From the NCBI GenBank assembly GCA_039933315.1, contig JBDTOI010000033.1:1-30005 (forward strand): 30,005 bases of DNA, written 5' to 3'. Numbering within the stretch: the stretch's first letter is position 1; each line of letters starts with the position of its first letter. The notes under the pieces were generated by a model that saw only the letters and a program-made list of their open reading frames with translations, searched no databases and had not been told where the DNA came from. The translations under genes were made by a program, and so were the position numbers. This document shows, piece by piece, positions 15,974 to 22,600 of the stretch. Source of the stretch: DASXRU01 sp039933315 (GTDB lineage Bacteria > Acidobacteriota > Blastocatellia > Pyrinomonadales > Pyrinomonadaceae).

Positions 15974-16375
15974 TCACCTGGTCGCCAGGGGTTCTTCAAG
16001 CATAACGTGCAATTTTTCTGGAGCGATTAAGCGCCAGGCCTCGCGCACATGAAGAGCTAATTCTTTATCGTTTACCTGATCCAGCTCGATGCCAATCCAG
16101 CCGCGCACCCCGACGTAAGGCGGCTTGTAGAACTTCTTCGGAGCTTCTTTGATCAAGGCTTCCTGGATACCAATGGCGGCCGGCGCCGTCACCGCCACGT
16201 GCCCGTCGTCGTGATGATTGATGGAACACATGGCAAATACTTTCTTGCGGACAAAGAAGGTCGGTTCACCGTGCGAGAGTTTTTCCGTCGTTTCAGGCAG
16301 GGAAAGACAAATTCGCCGCACTCGCTCGACATGATTCTGGCCTGTATCGAGCTTTGATGTTTTTGCTGGTTTCAA
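15974..16375 (-). CDS. MmcQ/YjbR family protein
   Basis: The protein is about 133 residues. The family signature is clear: VRRICLSLPETTEKLSHGEPTF near the start, KVFAM in the next strand, KKFYKPPYVGVRGWIGIEL, then LALHVREAWRLIAPEKL. These are small double-wing-like proteins with a fold related to TfoX and to DNA-binding domains. Biochemical roles are mostly unknown. The start is uncertain: TTG at 16375 is the only in-frame start near the conserved beginning and is 9 nt after the upstream stop. It is the third gene of a tight four-gene operon. Confidence 0.85.
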   Translation of the reverse strand: MKPAKTSKLDTGQNHVERVRRICLSLPETTEKLSHGEPTFFVRKKVFAMCSINHHDDGHVAVTAPAAIGIQEALIKEAPKKFYKPPYVGVRGWIGIELDQVNDKELALHVREAWRLIAPEKLHVMLEEPLATR

Positions 16376-16384
16376 ATCATGGCC

Positions 16385-16756
16385 TCAGGAAGATGGTGAA
16401 AGCTTTGGTCGCAAAGAATACTGAAACGCCGCAATAGTCTCAAAAACCAAAATCGCCATTACCAACCAGGCGGACAGCCCTGGACGAGCGCGGCGCGTCT
16501 CGAGCACAATCATGGCGCCGGCGAACACCAAACCTACCAGATTAGCGATATTGCAAAAAACCCTGACCAGGCGCTCGCGGCCCGCGTCACTCAGCAAAAG
16601 GAAATTAAAGAAACTGATAAAAACGATCATTACACCGCCACCGGCGAACCACAGCGCGGCGGAGGTAAAGCCCGGGGACAACACTGGCGTCATGCAAAGA
16701 TGAAGTACGCCCAGGGCCAGAATCAGGAACGTGGTGATTTTGTATAAGATCCTCAT
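16385..16756 (-). CDS. Small hydrophobic protein with four transmembrane helices, family unknown
   Basis: The protein is 123 residues. Helices are at about 3-24 (YKITTFLILALGVLHLCM), 33-54 (ALWFAGGGVMIVFISFFNFLL), 68-84 (NIANLVGLVFAGAMIVL) and 95-113. A polar SDAGRERLVR loop joins helices 2 and 3. His19 and Asn50 lie in membrane segments. I do not recognise a named family. It is 9 nt downstream of the VOC gene and 9 nt upstream of the YjbR gene, so cotranscription is very likely. Confidence 0.75.
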   Translation of the reverse strand: MRILYKITTFLILALGVLHLCMTPVLSPGFTSAALWFAGGGVMIVFISFFNFLLLSDAGRERLVRVFCNIANLVGLVFAGAMIVLETRRARPGLSAWLVMAILVFETIAAFQYSLRPKLSPSS

Positions 16757-16765
16757 TTGGTTCGA

Positions 16766-17128
16766 TCATTCCGGCGCGGGAAAAATTCTCCATAGCGCCA
16801 GTCGATTCCCATCCGGGTCATAGAAGCGCACGTATTCGCCAACTTTGGTAACGACCTCCAACTCGCCCAGGGAGGTTCCCTGGAGTTCCGGGATGCGCCG
16901 CAGGTAACACTCAAATTCGTTCACGAGAATGTAGAGCAGGACAGAGTCGCCGGGACTGAAAGCGTCAACGCACTGAAACCCGCCATCCAATCCGGAAGGT
17001 GTTTCAAAGCCAAGGTAAGTGGGCGAATACTGCCGGAACTTCCAACCAAAGAGCTCGCGGTAGAAACGCTGCGTCCGCTCGAAGTTCGTCGACCGCAGTG
17101 TAATCTTGACGATGGCGTGCAGGTCCAT
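16766..17128 (-). CDS. VOC family (glyoxalase/bleomycin resistance/dioxygenase fold) protein
   Basis: The protein is 120 residues, one pair of beta-alpha-beta-beta-beta modules. Module 1 has KITLRSTNFERTQRFYRELFGWKF, and module 2 ends with YVRFYDPDGNRLALWRIF, the usual FxDPDGN.(L/I) signature. Metal-ligand candidates are Gln/His/Glu at the standard strand positions: His4 at the start (LHAIVKI) is off-position and no clear Glu ligand occurs in ALWRI. Metal binding is therefore doubtful. Reaction unknown. It is the first gene of the operon ending in the terpene-cyclase-like gene. The ACGCAAACT palindrome lies 9 nt upstream of its start. Confidence 0.85.
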   Translation of the reverse strand: MDLHAIVKITLRSTNFERTQRFYRELFGWKFRQYSPTYLGFETPSGLDGGFQCVDAFSPGDSVLLYILVNEFECYLRRIPELQGTSLGELEVVTKVGEYVRFYDPDGNRLALWRIFPAPE

Positions 17129-17136
17129 CTTTTTAC

Positions 17137-17163
17137 GTAACGCAAACTGTTAGTTTGCGTACC
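17137..17163. repeat. ACGCAAACT palindrome, single copy
   Basis: GTAACGCAAACT, then GTT, then AGTTTGCGTACC forms a near-perfect hairpin with a 3-nt loop. It is the same sequence as the pair at 12660-12741. It lies directly in front of the VOC gene start, where a promoter or 5' UTR would be. Confidence 0.8.
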
Positions 17164-17219
17164 AACCTAAAACAATTTGCTTGGTTGCATTCATTGAAAA
17201 ATGCCAGCGGCTCCCGGTT

Positions 17220-17717
17220 TCATGCCATGGGTACGCCCATTGACTTGTCATCAGCGGACGGACCATAAACCGAGGGCACCTTACCGCCCATCGGTCTGAG
17301 ATACGCTGTTAGTTGGCCCCGGTGATGAATGGCGTCAAAGAGGATGTACAACAGAAAGGTGCCCGCGGGCTTCTCGATCAGGAGTTTGCCGTCCATGTAA
17401 AATCCGGAGGTGCCATCCCAGGCAGAATCATCCATCTTCGAAACCTGTTCGCTTAGCTCATTGGACCAGCTCTCATACTTTTCCAGCATTTCGTCCAGCG
17501 GTGGCGGCGGAGCGCTATTCCATTCCGTCTTCCCCTCCTTGACGATATCGAGGCAGGCCTTCAGTTCACTGGTAATTATCCAGACCAGCTGCTCCGCGGT
17601 GGGCGATTTCTCGTGCGGTTTATACTGAAGCTGATCTTTAGGCAGGGCCTTAAGCACGTTGAGAAAAACGGGCGCCTCTACTTTTCGTCTCTGTAGAAAG
17701 AAGTCGCGAAGAGTCAT
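17220..17717 (-). CDS. DinB family protein
   Basis: The protein is 165 residues and fits a DinB/DfsB four-helix bundle. LKALPKDQLQYKPHEKSPTAEQLVWIITSE is helix 1-2, with the tryptophan-containing turn typical of the family. FDAIHHRGQLTAYLRPMGGKVPSVYGPSAD is the conserved H-HRGQ-YLR-G..P..YGPS end. The family usually binds a metal with three His, often one from helix 2 and two from the HxxxHRGQ region. The helix-2 His is not obvious here, so metal binding is uncertain. GGAGG lies 6 nt before the ATG. Some relatives are thiol (bacillithiol/mycothiol)-S-transferases; the substrate here is unknown. Confidence 0.9.
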   Translation of the reverse strand: MTLRDFFLQRRKVEAPVFLNVLKALPKDQLQYKPHEKSPTAEQLVWIITSELKACLDIVKEGKTEWNSAPPPPLDEMLEKYESWSNELSEQVSKMDDSAWDGTSGFYMDGKLLIEKPAGTFLLYILFDAIHHRGQLTAYLRPMGGKVPSVYGPSADDKSMGVPMA

Positions 17718-17802
17718 TGCAAACCTCCATCAAGTTTTGGTAAACGAGTGTCTAAATCTTATCAGCCTATCTTTTGTGCGGCCAACCCCCGTGCTTGTTT
17801 GT

Positions 17803-17829
17803 AGGGGCGCCACTCCGTGGGCGCCCCCT
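17803..17829. repeat. GGGGCGCC hairpin downstream of the kinase gene
   Basis: AGGGGCGCC-ACTCCGTG-GGCGCCCCCT forms a GC-rich stem with a loop of about 8 nt. It lies 20 nt beyond the stop of the APH(6)-like gene, where a terminator would be, but no T-tract follows on either strand. Very similar hairpins are dispersed in many environmental genomes, so an interspersed repeat is as likely. Confidence 0.5.
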
Positions 17830-17848
17830 CCGCACCAACGTCTCGGGC

Positions 17849-18712
17849 TCAATAAACTCCTAATCCCATCATCGCTTGAATCACATTAGCAAGTCTGAGA
17901 GCGGGGCTTCCTGAGTCCACCACGAACCCATCCTCAATTTCCCAAATCGCCGATAAGACTGCCTGGGCGAATCCCCACGCGAGCGCGCGATTGGAATCCA
18001 GCTTCAGTTTTGCGCTGAGCTGTTGCACTCGTCTCTCAATAATTGCCTGGGAAAGGAACAACTCGGGTCGTTCAATAGGATTGCGCAGGAGGGCGCCAAC
18101 TTCATACTCGATCTCGCCGACTAAGCCCTTGGGGTCAATGGCCAGCCAGCCGCGATTCAAGTCAAACAGAACATTGTAGTGTTGCAGGTCGCCATGAAGC
18201 AGTCGGGGCGCACCTTGTGAAGCGCACCGTGCTGAGAACACTCGCTGGGCTGCCTGAACCAGTGTGTTTGGAATCGAATCATCGCCAGTGGCGACATAAC
18301 GCTCGAAGCCTTTACCCCAATCGTGGACGGTCGGGGAGGCCCGTGGAATCTCTTTTGCAGACATCTGCCGTATGACACTGCAGAGGATTTCTGTTGCGCG
18401 CTCGTCATTGCCGTTAAGCGACATGTCCGCCAGCGAGTGACCCGGTTGAAGTCGCTCGAGCAGCACTGCGCCTGGTACGCACTCATAAACGCGTGCGACC
18501 CCGTTGCCCTTGAATGCTTCGAGCACTTCGCCCGAAAGCCACTCGTCACCCTCTTTTTTGATTACCTTCAGCACTACGCTAAGGTTGTCACGTTTGCCGA
18601 AAGCGATCGCGGAACTTTCCGTTTCAAACGTACCTTCGACAACCACGCCCCACTCGCGGGCATGATCCTGGATTCGCCCGAGCACTTCGCCGGTTAGCTT
18701 AGTCGCTTTCAT
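17849..18712 (-). CDS. Aminoglycoside/hydroxyurea phosphotransferase-family kinase, APH(6)-like
   Basis: The protein is 287 residues. VVLKVIKKEGDEW supplies the N-lobe Lys. LLHGDLQHYNVLF (His173, Asp175, Asn180) is the Brenner-type catalytic loop. GWLAIDPKGLVGEIEYEVGALLRNP (Asp193) is the metal-binding segment. The combination AIDPKGLVGE is characteristic of the streptomycin 6-phosphotransferase/hydroxyurea kinase family (Pfam APH_6_hur). Family members phosphorylate streptomycin-type aminoglycosides or other small molecules. Chromosomal relatives in soil bacteria often have unknown substrates, so resistance should not be assumed. There are no mobile elements around it. It is downstream of the cytochrome gene by 40 nt. 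Confidence 0.88.
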   Translation of the reverse strand: MKATKLTGEVLGRIQDHAREWGVVVEGTFETESSAIAFGKRDNLSVVLKVIKKEGDEWLSGEVLEAFKGNGVARVYECVPGAVLLERLQPGHSLADMSLNGNDERATEILCSVIRQMSAKEIPRASPTVHDWGKGFERYVATGDDSIPNTLVQAAQRVFSARCASQGAPRLLHGDLQHYNVLFDLNRGWLAIDPKGLVGEIEYEVGALLRNPIERPELFLSQAIIERRVQQLSAKLKLDSNRALAWGFAQAVLSAIWEIEDGFVVDSGSPALRLANVIQAMMGLGVY

Positions 18713-18752
18713 GTGCCAGTTTCGCTGGTTGACCTCAGCCGGTCGCCGGCTA

Positions 18753-19286
18753 TTACTTCTGAGCCGTCTCTGGTAGGTTCAGCGCCGGTTTGGTCTGGCC
18801 GCGATGACATGTGGTGCAATTGATTACCGGTTCAGGGCTCTTCAGGTTCTTGATCTTCTTCAGATGGTCATTATTGATAGCCGCCACCATCGCGAACATG
18901 TCACGAGCTATCTGCTTCGTTGGTTTGTCCTCTTTTTCCCACTCGCCGGCAACATGGCAATGAGTGCAGTTGACGCCCAAAGACTTTGCGTATCCCAACT
19001 CCATTACTCTTAGGAGGCGCCCAGCCGGCATGGCTTTGAGCATCTGGATGTTCTTGAAGACCTCGCCCGCAGGCTTGTTCTCCTGTCCGGCAATCCTTTT
19101 TCTAAGATCGGCTAGCGCCTGAGCTTGATCAAAAGGCTTCTCATTCTGGCTCGGTGTCGCTTGATTGTTCTGGGGCGGGCTGTTCCTGGCATTGACGCTC
19201 GTCTGAAAGCTGGCCAGCTTAACGACAAAGATCAAGGCCAATGCGAGCAGGGTAATGTCGCCGACGCGTGTAATCCGTTTCTGCAT
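18753..19286 (-). CDS. Di-haem c-type cytochrome, reaction-centre cytochrome-like
   Basis: The protein is 177 residues. An N-terminal hydrophobic segment (11-27) anchors or exports it. Two haem-binding motifs are present: CTHCH (107-111) and CTTCH (157-161). Met95 (RVMELGYAKSLGVNCTHCH) and Met133 (ARDMFAMVAAIN) sit at the positions where photosynthetic reaction-centre cytochrome c subunits have axial Met ligands. That family (CytoC_RC) has four haems in phototrophs. Two-haem versions are widespread in non-phototrophic Acidobacteriota and probably carry electrons in the periplasm. AAGGAG precedes the ATG by 8 nt. It is not evidence of phototrophy. Confidence 0.88.
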   Translation of the reverse strand: MQKRITRVGDITLLALALIFVVKLASFQTSVNARNSPPQNNQATPSQNEKPFDQAQALADLRKRIAGQENKPAGEVFKNIQMLKAMPAGRLLRVMELGYAKSLGVNCTHCHVAGEWEKEDKPTKQIARDMFAMVAAINNDHLKKIKNLKSPEPVINCTTCHRGQTKPALNLPETAQK

Positions 19287-19386
19287 GAAGTGTGCTCCTT
19301 AGGTTTCGCGAGTCAATCTTAAAACTGTGGCAATCTCCCTAAATCATCCACAAAAGTCGCCGATGGGTCCGCCGACTGCTGTGAAT

Positions 19387-19509
19387 GTCTAAGATCAGCA
19401 TTGGTTCGTGTCGCTTCGTCGATCGTGTGCTTGGGATTCGGAGCCATACGATCCACGAAATCACACTAAGCTACTCGGAGCAACATGAAATAAGAGTTTT
19501 TGTGCAAAG
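19387..19509. repeat. CGTG-rich interspersed palindromic element, copy B (inverted relative to A)
   Basis: Read on the minus strand it starts CTTTGCACAAAAACTCTTAT and ends CACACGAACCAAT, with the core GGCTCCGAATCCCAAGCACA matching copy A almost base for base. It is about 20 bp shorter than A in the right arm. Its left end abuts the toxin scrap at 19510-19544. The rest of the 19287-19386 gap shows nothing recognisable. Confidence 0.85.
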
Positions 19510-19544
19510 ACGATGTCTGAGGCGATCTGCTGATGAAACTCCAA
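19510..19544 (-). pseudogene. Possible remnant of a RelE/ParE-type toxin gene
   Basis: Two bases after the antitoxin stop, the minus strand reads TTG then EFHQQIASDI before running into the CGTG-rich element. ParE-like toxins paired with this antitoxin family commonly start with a short strand and (V/L).(F/Y)HP.A..D(I/L). The scrap is only about 12 codons, so homology is suggestive rather than proven. No continuation is seen beyond the repeat. Confidence 0.35.
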
Positions 19545-19546
19545 TC

Positions 19547-19771
19547 TTATCTGCCCCGCCGGCCATGGATCCGCGAGTCCAACTGTGCGAGTGAAATGGC
19601 TTTGTCGGGATCGGCCTCAATCTCTGCATCACGCCGTTGCGCGTCGGCAACGCCTTCATCTTCGTCCGATAGAATAGCCGGAAGAGAGTCGAGAAGATTC
19701 GCGGCCAAAGCTGCCCGTTCCCTCTCAGGTAAGTCGAGCGCAAGCTTCTCTACTTCAACTATGCTGCTCAT
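19547..19771 (-). CDS. Putative addiction-module antitoxin (Unstab_antitox family), orphan
   Basis: The protein is 74 residues. VEKLALDLPERERAALAANLLDSLP is the hallmark start of the addiction-module component family (TIGR02574/PF09720). It is followed by an acidic middle (DEDEGVADAQRRDAEIEADP) and KAISLAQLDSRI. These proteins normally precede and neutralise a RelE/ParE-like toxin in the same operon. Here the expected toxin is missing. Only a short scrap remains before an interspersed repeat, so the module is probably decayed. The ATG at 19771 is the only good start. Confidence 0.8.
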   Translation of the reverse strand: MSSIVEVEKLALDLPERERAALAANLLDSLPAILSDEDEGVADAQRRDAEIEADPDKAISLAQLDSRIHGRRGR

Positions 19772-19879
19772 GAATGAAGGATAACTCTGGTGAGGAAAGG
19801 GAGCAACGGTGTAATGCGTTAGTTCGAGGGCGGGTTCGACAATGACGGCCGCGTGGTGAAAACGAGCCCCGGCGTCACC

Positions 19880-20452
19880 CTAATGGCATCTTTGACGTGA
19901 CAGCTTCAGTAGTTCAACCAGATTTTCATTGAGGTCGGACTGATCCGTTATGACCAGCATATGCGAGATTCGAGGCATCGGACCGGACAGCTTTGATTTG
20001 GTTACCGTCTCATCAAAGGCGTGAGCACCTAAGTCGAGTCCGATGCGCAGCTCCGTTGGTTTGATGTTGATGGCCGCGAACTCGCGTTTTTCCAGAAGGG
20101 AGACATAAGTCTTTTTCGGCAGGACTGTCGAATTCGGAAAGTGCTTCTTCACGAACGCGGTAAGGGATTCATATAAGGGGCGAATATCTGCTGCTCTGGC
20201 AAACTGATTGTCCAGCAGCTCAGCGGTGCTACCGTAGACGGGCTTTCCGGCATTCTGATAAATCCCGGTCAGCAGAGCAGCGTTCATATGGCCGAAGCCG
20301 TTTTTCTCCTTCAGCCACTTGACGATGTCATTGCGTTTTGTGACGCCAGACGCAGCGATAACCTTCATCCATTCGCTTAACGACGTACCCGTCGACTTTT
20401 CCAGGTTGTCGATAAATTCTTTTTCAATCTCACCGGACGTTTTCGTTGCCAC
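19880..20452 (-). CDS. DUF4287 and DUF5655 domain protein
   Basis: The protein is 190 residues from GTG 20452, preceded by GGAGG at 8 nt; an ATG-type start further up at 20479 would overlap the upstream gene. The first part (GEIEKEFIDNLEKSTGTSLSEWMKVI, then KWLKEKNGFGHMNAALL) is DUF4287. The second (IRPLYESLTAFVKKHFP, KKTYVSLLEKREFAAI, RIGLDLG) is the DUF5655 domain, of unknown function. This two-domain order is common in bacteria. Its start is 4 nt after the stop of the DUF1761 gene, so translation is probably coupled. Confidence 0.85.
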   Translation of the reverse strand: MATKTSGEIEKEFIDNLEKSTGTSLSEWMKVIAASGVTKRNDIVKWLKEKNGFGHMNAALLTGIYQNAGKPVYGSTAELLDNQFARAADIRPLYESLTAFVKKHFPNSTVLPKKTYVSLLEKREFAAINIKPTELRIGLDLGAHAFDETVTKSKLSGPMPRISHMLVITDQSDLNENLVELLKLSRQRCH

Positions 20453-20456
20453 AGCT

Positions 20457-20864
20457 TCACCTCCAAATTCCCAGGACAAATCCTATCAACGCAAAATAGA
20501 CGATGATGTATCCACAATTGATCAGCAGGTATTTGCCAGACCGCTGCTCGAAAAGGGAAATGATCACGAACATCGTGGATGCCCAACCTACGCCGGCCAG
20601 GAGTCCGGCCACGAGGCCCCATTGCCAGTTTGTCTTGCTGTCTCCCAGGAAGAACGCGAGGTTGTAGGAAATGATCCACGCCAACAAGAGCGTTAGCGAG
20701 TAGGTCTTCAGCGGATTGGCTTTGGCAACCTGCTCGTCGCTCAATCCAGTTTCCTTCTGCCATGCCTTGAAGAAGAGCGCGGGCGAATACCAAAGCGCTC
20801 CGAGGGCCAGGCTCAGCAGAGCACACACAAAAACAGCCAGGTGGTTAATGTATAGTTTTTCCAT
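20457..20864 (-). CDS. DUF1761 family membrane protein
   Basis: The protein is 135 residues with four transmembrane helices. INHLAVFVCALLSLALGALWYSPALFFKAWQKETG is the DUF1761 signature (helix 1, WYSP.LF...W). Helices 2-4 follow at about 53-73 (TYSLTLLLAWIISYNLAFFLG), 83-103 and 113-134. GGAGGCG lies just before the ATG. The family's function is unknown. It pairs by 4 nt with the DUF4287/DUF5655 gene downstream. Confidence 0.9.
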   Translation of the reverse strand: MEKLYINHLAVFVCALLSLALGALWYSPALFFKAWQKETGLSDEQVAKANPLKTYSLTLLLAWIISYNLAFFLGDSKTNWQWGLVAGLLAGVGWASTMFVIISLFEQRSGKYLLINCGYIIVYFALIGFVLGIWR

Positions 20865-20916
20865 AACGCCTCCGAGTCTAGGGACGGATGAGACGGCTGT
20901 ATTGGAAAAAATTTAC

Positions 20917-21735
20917 CTAACCTACCGGCACGTAATTCAGAACGCCGTTTTTTCTACGGACGTATTCTTCGGGAGTAAAACCGGAGAAGAACTTGAAATC
21001 GTTAATGAAGTGGGCCTGGTCATAGAAACCGCAATCCTGCGAGATGATCGTCCAGTTCACCTCTTTGCGTTCCTCGATTTCGCTGATGGCCTTTTGAAAG
21101 CGGATGATTTTCAGATAAGCCTTTGGGGCTATGCCGACCTGCCTTTTGAACATTCCGATAAAATGCTTTTGCGAGTAGCCGATGCGTTGATTCATGCGGG
21201 CCAGATTGATTTGATCCGGCCGTTGGATGATTTCCGCCAGGGCGTATTCGACTGCGGGGTTAAAAGTCAGACTGCCTTGAAAGTGTTTGAGCAGAAAATT
21301 CTCGACAATTTCAAACTTGAGATTTATTTCCTTGATTTCCAACAGTCGCTCTCTGAGAAAGGCGAAGTCGTCGCCCCATAGCAGGTCGGCATCCACCACT
21401 CGATCGGTCATCTCGTTCATGGGTACGGGAAAGAACGGATAGGCCATCCCTTTCCGGAACGAGATGACGAACATCGCCGCATGTTTTCCCGAAGGAATTG
21501 AAATGAATTCAGTTCTCACTCCCGACGCCCACACTTGATGACAGGCTTGGATTTCCTTGAGCGTGAGGTTGTCGTAAATAAATTGTGGCCCGTCGTGAAA
21601 ATTGATGATGATTTCGGTGTTGCCATCGGGCAGGAACCGGTCGATCGAGTGTTCCGGGTTATACCCCTCGTAATAAATGAAATGATCGACAAACTGATTG
21701 AGCGGAAACCTCGGGATGTGAGTCTTGAGAATCAT
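20917..21735 (-). CDS. AraC family transcriptional regulator
   Basis: The protein is 272 residues. The N-terminal 110 residues (FVDHFIYYEGYNPEHSIDRFLPDGNTEIIINFHDGPQ) match the DUF6597-type ligand or sensor domain found in many AraC regulators. The C-terminal domain (about 170-262) contains both AraC helix-turn-helix units: INLARMNQRIGYSQKHFIGMFKRQVGIAPKAYLKIIRF and WTIISQDCGFYDQAHFINDFKFFSGFTPEEY. Base composition looks more AT-rich than neighbours and the protein has many Ile/Phe/Lys, reminiscent of Bacteroidota relatives, so transfer is possible. The target is unknown. The DUF1761 gene starts 52 nt downstream and may be regulated or cotranscribed. Confidence 0.9.
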   Translation of the reverse strand: MILKTHIPRFPLNQFVDHFIYYEGYNPEHSIDRFLPDGNTEIIINFHDGPQFIYDNLTLKEIQACHQVWASGVRTEFISIPSGKHAAMFVISFRKGMAYPFFPVPMNEMTDRVVDADLLWGDDFAFLRERLLEIKEINLKFEIVENFLLKHFQGSLTFNPAVEYALAEIIQRPDQINLARMNQRIGYSQKHFIGMFKRQVGIAPKAYLKIIRFQKAISEIEERKEVNWTIISQDCGFYDQAHFINDFKFFSGFTPEEYVRRKNGVLNYVPVG

Positions 21736-21786
21736 GGCCTATTCGGAGAGCCTTTGCACAATCTTGTTTCGTGTCGGTAGTGGCTT

Positions 21787-21945
21787 AATTTGGAGTGCAA
21801 GCGAAGCGCGACACCGCTTTGGATAGGCCAGTAAGCATTTCCTCAAGACGAAAGATACTTGAGAGTTTAGGTGGTGCTTGAGTGGTAGAAAACTGGCCAA
21901 TCCAAAGCGCCGTCGCCGCTTCGCTCTGCCGGCGCACTCCAAATT
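21787..21945. repeat. Paired REP-like element (REPIN-like): type-a arm, 65-bp spacer, inverted type-b arm
   Basis: The left arm (21787-21829) begins AATTTGGAGTGCAAGCGAAG. The right arm (21895-21945) is its inverted relative, ending CCGGCGCACTCCAAATT. The outer 10 bases are perfect inverses. The left arm carries the a-variant core (GCGCGACACCGC) and the right the b-variant (GCCGTCGCCGC). The spacer shows no coding sense. This fills most of the gap between the AraC gene and the GxxExxY pseudogene. Confidence 0.85.
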
Positions 21946-22020
21946 GAGACACTACTTTCGTGTCCTTTAGTGGGCTTCTTCACACAGCTGGCCATATAGA
22001 GCTATCAGCGTAAACGACGG

Positions 22021-22046
22021 TGACAAGATTTACAAGATTTACAGGT
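22021..22046. repeat. CCTGTAAATC repeat flanking the GxxExxY pseudogene, downstream side
   Basis: TGACAAGATTTACAAGATTT then ACAGG contains tandem GATTTACA units and overlaps the stop codon of the GxxExxY frame. Related units lie at 22454-22483 (AGGACAGGATTTACAGAATT then GACAGGA) and 22578-22599 (TTCCTGTAAATCCTGTCTAT), the last in the opposite orientation and overlapping the thiC stop codon. Confidence 0.7.
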
Positions 22047-22437
22047 TGGAATTTATCAATGACGTGTTCGGGTTGTATTCGCGGAATTTGCGCTTAACCT
22101 GAACGGAAGGGCCAAAATTCAGCAAAAGGCCGGTGTCGATTTTCGTGGCTGTCAGGCAATTAACGAGTTGAACCTCGTGCCTGGTGATCAGTGACTGAAC
22201 AGCCTTCAATTCGATCAGAACGCGATCATCGACCCAGAGATCGGCGAAGTATTCACCGACGGCATGACCCTCATAGAAGACGCTGATAGGCTCTTATTGT
22301 CTTACTGTAAATCCAAGTTTTTCCAGCTCGATTCTAAGTGCGTTCTCGTAAACTTTTTCCAGGAAGCCTGAACCCAGAGCGTTGTGGACTTTGTAAGCAC
22401 AGCCAATGATTTGCTCGGTGAGGTCAGCGTCTTTCAT
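22039..22437 (-). pseudogene. GxxExxY family protein (PD-(D/E)XK-like), interrupted by an in-frame stop
   Basis: From ATG 22437 the frame reads DLTEQIIGCAYKVHNALGSG then FLEKVYENALRIELEKLG, the hallmark G..E..Y start of TIGR04256. It then meets TAA at 22294-22296 after FTVRQ. In the same frame it continues EPISVFYEGHAVGEYFADLW, DDRVLIELKAVQSL, EVQLVNCLTATKIDTGLLLN and FGPSVQVKRKF to a stop at 22039. Total length without the nonsense codon is 132 residues, which fits the family, and the nuclease-like D..(I/L)ELK pattern is intact. Relatives usually have Gln or Lys at the stop position (as in ..Q..PI.V.Y.G), consistent with a single C-to-T or A-to-T change. It is a recent pseudogene, or a sequencing error. 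Confidence 0.8.
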
Positions 22438-22453
22438 CGGACCCTGGAAGCTC

Positions 22454-22483
22454 AGGACAGGATTTACAGAATTGACAGGATAA
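22454..22483. repeat. CCTGTAAATCCTGTC-type repeat, upstream side of the GxxExxY pseudogene
   Basis: AGGACAGGATTTACAGAATT followed by GACAGGA carries two units of the same repeat found on the other side of the pseudogene. It begins 17 nt before the GxxExxY start codon, so it is in the leader of that gene. The remaining sequence up to 22577 shows nothing recognisable. Confidence 0.7.
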
Positions 22484-22577
22484 TACTCAACAGCGACGAT
22501 TCATAGGCCGGGAACTTGCGAAGGGCTGACTGTACAGTGATGAATATCTTGCATCGGCGTTTTGATTCCTCTTCTCG

Positions 22578-22600
22578 TTGTTCCTGTAAATCCTGTCTAT
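22578..22600. repeat. CCTGTAAATCCTGTC-type repeat at the thiC stop codon
   Basis: TTCCTGTAAATCCTGTCTAT is inverted relative to 22454-22483. On the minus strand the thiC stop (TAG, 22597-22599) is formed by the edge of this repeat (TAGACAGGATTTACAGG), so the element appears to have landed exactly at the gene end. Confidence 0.7.

Noticed and set aside
17803..17829. Rho-independent terminator of the kinase gene
   Set aside because: The stem is strong but there is no T-tract on either strand; a dispersed repeat is equally likely.
17849..18712. Acquired aminoglycoside resistance gene
   Set aside because: The family is right, but there is no mobile context and chromosomal relatives often have other substrates; resistance is not shown.
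18753..19286. Evidence of phototrophy from a reaction-centre-like cytochrome
   Set aside because: Only two haems, no reaction-centre or chlorophyll genes, and such cytochromes are common in non-phototrophic Acidobacteriota.
21739..21942. 67-codon minus-strand frame
   Set aside because: It is coded mostly by the paired REP-like element (MECAGRAKRRRR and so on), so it is not a gene.
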